DNA from: Dittrichia graveolens
Lineage: Eukaryota > Streptophyta > Magnoliopsida > Asterales > Asteraceae
Reading direction: 5' to 3'
DNA length: 64,000 bases
NCBI GenBank assembly: GCA_038502395.1
Contig: JARJIL010000003.1
Span: 39,691,001 to 39,755,000, forward strand
In this document: piece after piece, positions 57,551 to 64,000 of the stretch
How the letters are laid out: every line of letters starts with the position of its first letter
How positions within the stretch are numbered: the stretch's first letter is position 1
Made by a program: the position numbers and the translations under genes
Notes under the pieces: generated by a model
The model's input: only the letters and a program-made list of their open reading frames with translations
Databases searched by the model: none
Told to the model about the DNA's origin: nothing

Positions 57551-57933
57551 TTATTTAAAGGGTTTAGTATCTAAAAGTGTATCGAAGTTGTCACTTTTTG
57601 CTATTGTGTATACCCATCTTTTAAAACTACTATTTAATGTACTGAAGTTTTAAAAACTACCATTTAATGTATCGTTACCTTTGATAGCAGGTAACATGTG
57701 ATGTGGCACGGTTATGGGTGACGTGGCATCTGACTTAGATGTTGACGTGTCATTTCTTTGTTTTAAAATAATGGAAAATATAATAATAATAATAATAAAT
57801 ATATAAATAATAATAATAACAACAAACACCCTGTTCAAAGAAATCGATTTGGTGTAAGTGTGCAACAACAAACACCTTCTTCATCTGTCATCAAAAATCT
57901 TCTTCACCTTCAACATTTAGGGTTCTTCATCTT
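57551..57933. other. AT-rich flank with possible MITE remnant
   Basis: Contains TATCTAAAAGTGTATCGAAG, two related ACTACTATTTAATGTA/ACTACCATTTAATGTA units, and an AAT trinucleotide run at about 57780-57818. The sequence looks like the end of a non-autonomous DNA transposon cut by the gypsy T LTR, but no partner end is seen. Confidence 0.35.
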
Positions 57934-59835
57934 TGTAACATCCTCAGAAAGGGCCTAGACGCATGCTGACGTAGTACGTATATTAAATTAGTAAATTGAA
58001 TAAATATATATATTTAAAAAGATTAAAAGAAAATAACTAAATTAGTTATTAAATGAGTAAGGATAAAATATTGATAAAAATATAAAATAATAAAAGAATA
58101 TTAAATGGTTTAGAACGAGGTTTCCAAAAATATCCCCGTTAGTTAAAACGGGTATTCGTGCGTTAAGTTGTAGGTTGAAAGTGTGTTGTGGATAACTTAG
58201 AAGCTGAAAGCAATTCTAAGTTATACACATACACAGATACATGTTATACACACACACTTTCAAGAGCTCATTTCTTCCTTGTGTGTGTTCTTTGTGTTCA
58301 AGCTCTCAAGAGGGATTCAAGAAGTGATATGCTGTAAATCCAAGGATTAAATCAAGTTCTAATCTACCTTAATCATCTTTCTAGTCCAATCTATAATCTT
58401 GTAAGTTATTGTTCTTCCCCTTATGCAAGTTTTTAAGTTTTGGGTATTTGGGTGCAAAATCACCAATTGAAGCCAAAGATGGAATTAAATGTTACCAATT
58501 GATTCTTAAGTTGATTCTGAGTTCATAGAAGTTAGTTTTGATAATTAAAGGTTCCATTCTGATTGTTTTGTGAATTAAAGTCTAAATGGGTCAAAAGTAG
58601 GAATTTGGTCCTAAAGTCTGAATTTGTTGTTAAAGTGTGTTAAAATGGTACCTTTAGGTTGTATTTGATATGTTATTTCATATGTGAACCATAGCTTTTG
58701 ACTGGAAATCGATTTGGTAATTTTTGGTAAGAGTTTGGCTGGGAAATAGCAGTGCCTAACCCTAGAAGGTCCGGGGGAGTGTTTCTAGCCACGGGGCGTA
58801 CCTGAGTATCAGGTACGGGGCGTGTTTGCCCAAGTCCAGGCGTGCCTCGCCAAGCACGGGCGTGCCTTGGCAAGGTACGGCCGTACCCTACTTCTGGCAG
58901 ATTCTGTTTTAAGTGTTAAATGGTATGTTTTGATTTGTTTAGGTGTACAAGTTGATCAAGGATCACCTGTAACGTAGTACTTACTTGTTATAGCTCAACA
59001 GGTGAGTAACAATTAACTCGAGTATGATATTAATAGTATTAGAAGATGTTTTGTATGTTACAATCCATGAATTTGTAGATATGTATGTTTAGAAGTTTAT
59101 ATGCATGTTTAGAGGTTTATGAACCTATTATGAGTACCAAATGATATGTATGTATGTAAAAGACCTTGTAGGTCATTGTTGAAATGTAAAAAGGCCTGTT
59201 TAGGTCACTCTTGATATGTAAAGGGCCGGAGTAGGCCAATGTGTTTGTGATGAGGCCAGAGTAGGCCATTGTTTGAGTGCCGGTACTACATTGTAGAGAT
59301 TGTGGTGCGGGATTCGATGATCACGAATCTTGGTTCTAGCTAAACCGCCGCCCTCAATACTAACTCGGGGCTCTCAGTTTTCCCACTGATCCCAAATGGG
59401 ATATGTTCTTGAAGAACGTAATGGTGGACCGCTACCCGCTTCTCCACCGGCGCGGAAGAAGTAACGGTTTCCCTAGTGAGGATCATTGAGCCGGGCTTAC
59501 AACCCTGCAAGACGTGATGCCTGCTGACAACCGGTACTTCAACGTGTGTTAGGATAGACTTGAATGAAGATATGTGTTACATGAAATATGTTATGATACT
59601 ATTAATGTACTGCTCCTGCTTTAATTGTTATTCACTAGCTATTTATAGCTAACCCTCTCATGTTCATTCCTAATGCAGGTAAATAGACTAAAGGTGAGCA
59701 CGGGTACCTGCTGGGGTGACATGTTAGGTTCTTGGGGAACACTGTAATAAGACAATGTATTGTAAATGTTTAGTGTAATGGTCGATCTAGTTCGTAATGT
59801 TGGAAACTCTGATGTTTTTAAAGACCGGCGTTACA
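57934..59835 (+). mobile_element. 5' LTR of gypsy T, 1902 bp
   Basis: Begins TGTAACATCCTCAGAAAGG and ends CCGGCGTTACA, followed by a primer-binding site. It contains ACGGGGCGTACC, ACGGGCGTGCC and ACGGCCGTACC words (58770-58895). The 3' LTR is outside the window. Confidence 0.92.
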
Positions 59836-59838
59836 AGT

Positions 59839-59851
59839 TGGTATCAGAGCC
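59839..59851 (+). other. Primer-binding site of gypsy T
   Basis: TGGTATCAGAGCC, exact tRNA-Met type, four bases inside the LTR end. Confidence 0.95.
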
Positions 59852-60084
59852 TTAGTTTGAGTGAATTGAGTACTATATATAGTATTCAGTCTCAAACTCG
59901 GGTTCATATTCGACCATTACTAAGTGTTCCCAAAGGGTGGTATTGGGGTGTGAAGAGTGATTTATATGTTTCATGCTATGTGATAAATAAGAGTTAAGAT
60001 AAGGTAAGAGTTATATATATATATATATATATGTGAAGTATACTGAAGGTTTTATTTTGACTGTGTATAGAATTCTGATTCCTT

Positions 60085-62000
60085 ATGGAGGGATCTTCTG
60101 GAGACAAGGATGCATATATCCTTAAGTTAGAGGCTCAGCTTAAACAAGCCAACGAGCGTGAGTCTACCAGAGCGGGCAAGGAAGCACATAAGCCCATGAA
60201 GTTTAAGACATTTTTGAATTGTCAACCTCCTGTCTTCCATGGTCCAACGAATGATCCGTCAGCAGTTGAGACCTGGATTAGAGATATGCAAAACTCCTTT
60301 GAGTCTAGCGAGTGCGACGAAGACAAGAAGGTAAATTTTGCCAAAAGAATGTTCAGGGGTCGTGCATTGGCTTGGTGGGATACGGTGATTGCTGTCACAC
60401 CATCAGCCACACTGGAGGCCATGACCTGGGATGGGTTTAAAGAGAAGATCCGAGGGAAATACTGCTCTGACTATGATATGATGAGAATCGACAATGAATT
60501 CAGGGCACTTGAAAAGGGTGACAAGCCTTTGGAGGATCTAATCTCCAAATTCACGGATAAAATGAGGTTTGTTACTCATCTTTTGCCAAATGAAAAGGCA
60601 AAGATCGCCCATTTTGCCAATACTCTGCCACTGGAATATCGATCAGCTGTGAGATCTGCAGCAACTCTGGATGAAGCATTTGATAATGCTAGAACCACCG
60701 ATGATGATTATACACGGAGGGCTAGATCTCAACAGCAACAGCAACAATCTGGGGCAGGTAAAAGAAAGTTTGAGCAGCAATCGGGTCAGAAAGGAGGAGA
60801 GAGTGGTTCTGGTGGTAAATCGCGTGGTAATACATCCCAGAAGTCTGGAGACTGGGAAGTGAAGTGTAATAAATGTGGGAAGAAGGGGCATCAATATAAG
60901 GAGTGCAGGTACAAGGAGAGTGTGTGTTACAGGTGTCATAAACCTGGGCACCAAATTGCACTATGCCCTACATGGCCAACTACGGGTGCTGGAGGTTCTT
61001 CAGGAGCTACGGCTCCGAACCAGGGAGGCGCTCCTCGTGCACCAGGGAGAGCGTTTCAGATGACGGATGAAGAAGCCAAGGATGCAGGTGATGTGATTAT
61101 AGGAACTTATCTTATTAATAATATTCCTGCATGTATTTTATTTGATTTGGGAGCTACATACTCCTTTGTCTCTAAATCTTATCGTGAAAAGCTTCAATTG
61201 CCTGTTTCTCAATTATCTGATTCTGTTGAAGTTGAAGTAGCTGATGGTAAGGTAGTATATATTACCAAAAAAGTTCCAACAACAATTATGTATGTTGACG
61301 GAAATAGTTTTTCCTTTCTTGTGATGCCGATCGCGGGGTTTGATGCTGTTATTGGTATGGATTGGCTCAGTAGTCGAGATGCTGAGATATTGTGTTCTAA
61401 GAAATTGATCAGATTCCCTTTATCCGACGGTTCATTTGCTATTGCTCGAGGGGAGAAGAGGGATTCTGCCATTCCAGTGATTTCTGTGATTAAAGCTCAG
61501 AAATTGATATCAAAAGATTGTATCTCCTACTTCGCATATATGATTAATGCTGAGATAGGAGCAAAGACTGTTGATGATATCAGGGTTGTTTCTGAATACC
61601 CTGATGTCTTTCCTGAAGATTTACCGGGTTTGCCTCCTGTCAGGGATGTAGAATACCGGATTGATCTTGTTCCTGTAGCTACGCCTATAGCCAAATCTCC
61701 CTATCGTCTCGCTCCATCTGAAATCCGGGAGATTATGTCTCAAATCCAGGAGTTACTTGATAAGGGCTTTATTCGCCCAAGTGCTTCACCATGGGGAGCT
61801 CCTGTTCTGTTTGTTAAGAAGAAGGACGGGACTCTTAGAATGTGTATCGATTATAGAGAGCTTAACAAGCAAACTGTAAAGAACAAATATCCGTTACCTC
61901 GCATAGATGATCTGTTTGATCAATTGCAAGGTGACACATGCTTTTCAAAGATTGATTTACGTTCTGGCTATCATCATGTCCGAGTTCGGGAAGATGATAT
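60085..62000 (+). CDS. Gypsy T gag-pol: gag, two zinc knuckles, PR, RT (cut by copia H)
   Basis: 638 codons without a stop. A coiled-coil start (DAYILKLEAQLKQA) leads to the gag core at residues 85-180 (RMFRGRALAWWDTV, MTWDGFKEKI, RFVTHLLPNE). A Gln run and a Gly/Ser linker follow. CCHC knuckles are at 261-274 (CNKCGKKGHQYKEC) and 281-294 (CYRCHKPGHQIALC). The protease is at about 345-430 (ILFDLGATYSF, VIGMDWLS), where the catalytic D-(S/T)-G triad reads D354-L-G. RT starts at about 525 (DLVPVATPIAKSPYRLAP, WGAPVLFVKKKDGTLRMCIDYRELN) and reaches SKIDLRSGYH with the first catalytic Asp (D624). It stops at VRVREDDI, where copia H enters. The frame beyond 62003 is copia LTR and not pol. Layout is that of a Tekay/Del-type chromovirus. 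The ATG is the first in phase, with leader upstream. Confidence 0.93.
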
Positions 62001-62430
62001 TGAAGGTTTCTCATGCACAACAAAAACCCAAGCACAACGGAAGCAAGAAGATAAAAACAAGTTCATTTCGGGTTTTCAAGACTCATGCACAAGAAACACA
62101 TAGTGGGATCTAGCTACAAAGAATGATAGCAACAAGAATAACAAATGAAACCAGAAAGTGAGACCATACCCTTGATGTCTCTGGTTGTTTTGTTGTTGTA
62201 GATGAAAAGCTTGAACTCCAAGACGAGTTCCTCTATTGATATCCACTCCAAGCAAACCGTGAATCTCCTTTGCTAAAGCTTGAGATACTCTAACTTGTAC
62301 TCAAGAACAGCACCAGAACTCTTGCTCACAACCAACACAAACTCCTTTGCTATAAGACTCCTACAAGGCTCTCTTTAGTGTGTGTGTTTGTGAATTTGGC
62401 AAAAGGTTCTATGGAGAGAATTAAGAGGGG

Positions 62431-62438
62431 TTTATATA
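62431..62438 (-). promoter_or_regulatory. Putative TATA box of copia H LTR
   Basis: The minus strand reads TATATAAACCCCTC, a typical plant TATA box with pyrimidine-rich sequence after it. It lies about 360 bp into the LTR, a usual place for the U3/R border. Confidence 0.6.
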
Positions 62439-62547
62439 AGCAGATTACCTCTCTAGGTGACACCAGGGTCGGCCATAATGGCACCCTCCCATTGGACCAA
62501 ACAAAAGGTCCAATAATATCAAAGTGTCACTTAGACTTCTGCCTTCA

Positions 62548-62670
62548 CGGGCTCTCACGGCCCGTGAGGAAGTCGTGAAGGCATCACCCCCACGATCCTC
62601 GACCGGCCCATGAAGCCTCGTGAAGGGCTTCACGTCACGACCTCTTCACGACCCGTGAGGGCCCGTGAAG
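62548..62670. repeat. CTCACGGCCCGTGAG and TTCACGACCCGTGAGG word array
   Basis: CTCACGGCCCGTGAG, CGTGAAGGGCTTCACG and TTCACGACCCGTGAGG within about 120 bp, each largely self-complementary. The core ACGGCCCGT is the same as in the gypsy D LTRs. Confidence 0.85.
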
Positions 62671-62799
62671 GTCGACAGAAACCCTAATTCTCTCTCTTGA
62701 CATGTGCTGTCGGATTCAACGCTTGGCGTGTAACCCAATAGGCCCGTGCCTCATCGGCAGTGATCCAATATACGTGTATCAGTGGGCATATATCCAACA

Positions 62800-63667
62800 G
62801 ACTCTCACTTGCACATGATACATCATCATATATTAATCACAGACAAAGAGCGGCTCTAGCTAAGCATCAATGCCCCCAAGTCAGCGCGAGTTGTCATCTT
62901 CGACAAAAACCTAATAGCCTTAAAGGCTTACGAGGTTCTATAGATAAGTGATCATGTGCATCCTTTTGTTCGCGATATCCTTGTGAACACGAGACATAGA
63001 ATATGTCAATCTCCAGATCGTTCACTATTATGTTTCTCGATTACAGATTGGTGGTGACCAAATAGACAAGTTGCATCTGATCTAAAATCAATGTAACTTG
63101 AGCACGGCCATGCATATTTGATGTCAGCTCCCAATCATCGAGGGGCCCAGGGATATCTCTCTTACTAGAGGAACAAATCCTTTCGACCACATAGTCCCAT
63201 TATATGTTTCATACTTTACCCAATTATTCCCTTTATAACAGCCAGTTACGAAATGCGTTTGAAGATAACTAGAGTAAGGCAGATTCATACTCTGGTAACC
63301 TATGCGTCTCAAGTCTGAGGATGAAATGATATTATCATCCCGAGATACTTGTGACTAATAGATCCATGAAGTAAACTCAGGTGTGGGTCTTCTGGTCACT
63401 TGAAACACCTTTCAAGCACAAGTAAATCTTGCACCCTTATTCAACCATTTTTTGAATACTGGGCCAACCACTTACTTCAATCTTATTTCATTCTTCCTCC
63501 CATATGAAGAATAACCGATTGCAGGAGGTTTTAGAATGATAAACATTCAAGGAAGTGTTTAAACATGCTAAGATGGAACACGGTATGGACTTGATGATTG
63601 TGACCGCAACAAGCGTATATATAAATCTCTATTCATATATCGAAACAAACATAAGTTACAATACCGT
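62800..63667 (-). other. Copia H 3' untranslated region with polypurine tract
   Basis: The minus-strand tract AGTGAGAGTC (62800-62809) precedes the LTR. The remaining roughly 860 bp follow the pol stop and show no supported frame. Confidence 0.75.
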
Positions 63668-64000
63668 TTAAATGTTCCCATAAATACAAATACAAATACA
63701 AATCAAACAAACCAAATACATAGGTGAAGCCAAATCACTAGCGAATCTAACACCTATAGCTTTAGCATGAGAATCATGAGCAGCTTGTGATAATGGCTTA
63801 GTGAATGGGTCCGCAAGGTTCCCATCCGTCGGTACTCTACTTATGGCAACGTCACCATTCTCGATTACTTCTCTAATGAAGTGATATTTTCGAAGAATGT
63901 GTCTTGTCCTCTTGTAAGCTCTTGGTTCCTTTGCCAAAGCCACTGCACCCTCATTGTCACAAAAAATCTCAATAGGGTCGGTGATGCTCGGAACCACTCC
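63668..64000 (-). CDS. Copia H Pol C-terminus (RNase H), cut by window edge
   Basis: The minus strand is open from the right edge to the stop at 63668. It encodes DPIEIFCDNEGAVALAKEP (the third RNase H acidic residue in FCDNEGA), RTRHILRKYHFIREV, DGNLADPFTKPLS, then HAKAIGVRFAS, the conserved end of copia RNase H. It parallels copia K residues 1073-1153, but differs enough to be another family. The tail after RFAS (Ile/Cys-rich, ending GNI) is longer than in copia K. The rest of gag-pol and the 5' LTR lie to the right of the window. Confidence 0.9.
   Translation of the reverse strand, partial: GVVPSITDPIEIFCDNEGAVALAKEPRAYKRTRHILRKYHFIREVIENGDVAISRVPTDGNLADPFTKPLSQAAHDSHAKAIGVRFASDLASPMYLVCLICICICIYGNI

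Larger units (their letters stand above)
62001..62799 (-). mobile_element. 3' LTR of copia H, about 799 bp
   Basis: On the minus strand it begins TGTTGGATATATGCCCACTG right after a purine tract. It ends where gypsy T RT homology stops (ending TTCA at 62001 if TG..CA ends apply; 62014 is an alternative). CTCACGGCCCGTGAG and CGTGAAGG words lie at 62548-62670. The element entered gypsy T in the RT domain, so it is the younger of the two. Confidence 0.85.

Noticed and set aside
62004..62103. C-terminal extension of the gypsy T polyprotein
   Set aside because: RT homology ends at VRVREDDI; the following 33 codons are read from the copia H LTR in reverse.

Overview
This is an AT-rich stretch of a nuclear plant genome (a eudicot; Asteraceae is only a low-confidence guess from the look of the repeat families). 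It is made almost wholly of transposable elements nested inside one another. No host gene, tRNA or rRNA gene was found. The evidence for a plant is the density of Ty3/gypsy and Ty1/copia retrotransposons with TGGTATCAGAGCC-type primer-binding sites, a CACTA (En/Spm) TNP2/DUF4218 remnant and a Mutator-like inverted-repeat element. Family letters used below (A, B, C, D, G, H, K, T) are my own labels. LAYOUT. 1-2412: minus-strand gypsy A1, with the gag start running off the left edge and a complete 5' LTR. It sits in the gag of a minus-strand copia (G, 2413-3979), which itself sits in the 3' end of a SIRE-like copia-type element C. 3980-13592: element C as internal end / LTR C1 / truncated internal with a decayed ORF in the env position / LTR C2. 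LTR C2 is broken by a 1254-bp Mutator-like element (9711-10964), a solo gypsy LTR (11503-13384) and gypsy A2. 13593-24305: gypsy A2 (minus strand, 3' LTR plus decayed pol). Its LTR carries copia K, whose gag-pol is uninterrupted apart from one internal stop. 24306-30459: a third piece of LTR C interrupted by gag-only gypsy B1. 30507-49627: a gypsy A-type solo LTR (A3) split by a tandem gag-only gypsy B array (minus strand), which is itself split by two decayed gypsy D copies and a TG..CA solo LTR. 49628-52613: CACTA transposase remnant and AT-rich DNA. 52619-54821: solo gypsy LTR with an exact TGAAT target-site duplication. 55107 to about 57550: another minus-strand LTR. 57934-62000: a young-looking chromovirus-type gypsy (T) whose RT domain is cut by copia H (62001 to right edge, minus strand). 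HOW THE PARTS FIT. Most coding sequence is retrotransposon gag or pol, mainly broken. Only copia K (14537-18553) and the gag-PR-RT part of gypsy T (60085-62000) keep long frames. Families B and C are non-autonomous in the copies seen here: B has gag and no pol in two independent copies, and the C copy keeps only its 3' extra ORF. The most unusual signal is not a gene. Nearly every LTR family, and the leader of one copia, carries an internal block of short, degenerate, CpG-containing or palindromic words (AATCCGAC, ACGGCCCGT, CATGCGACT, GTCGCG, TCAGCTGA), and the same word recurs in unrelated families and in both orientations relative to the element.
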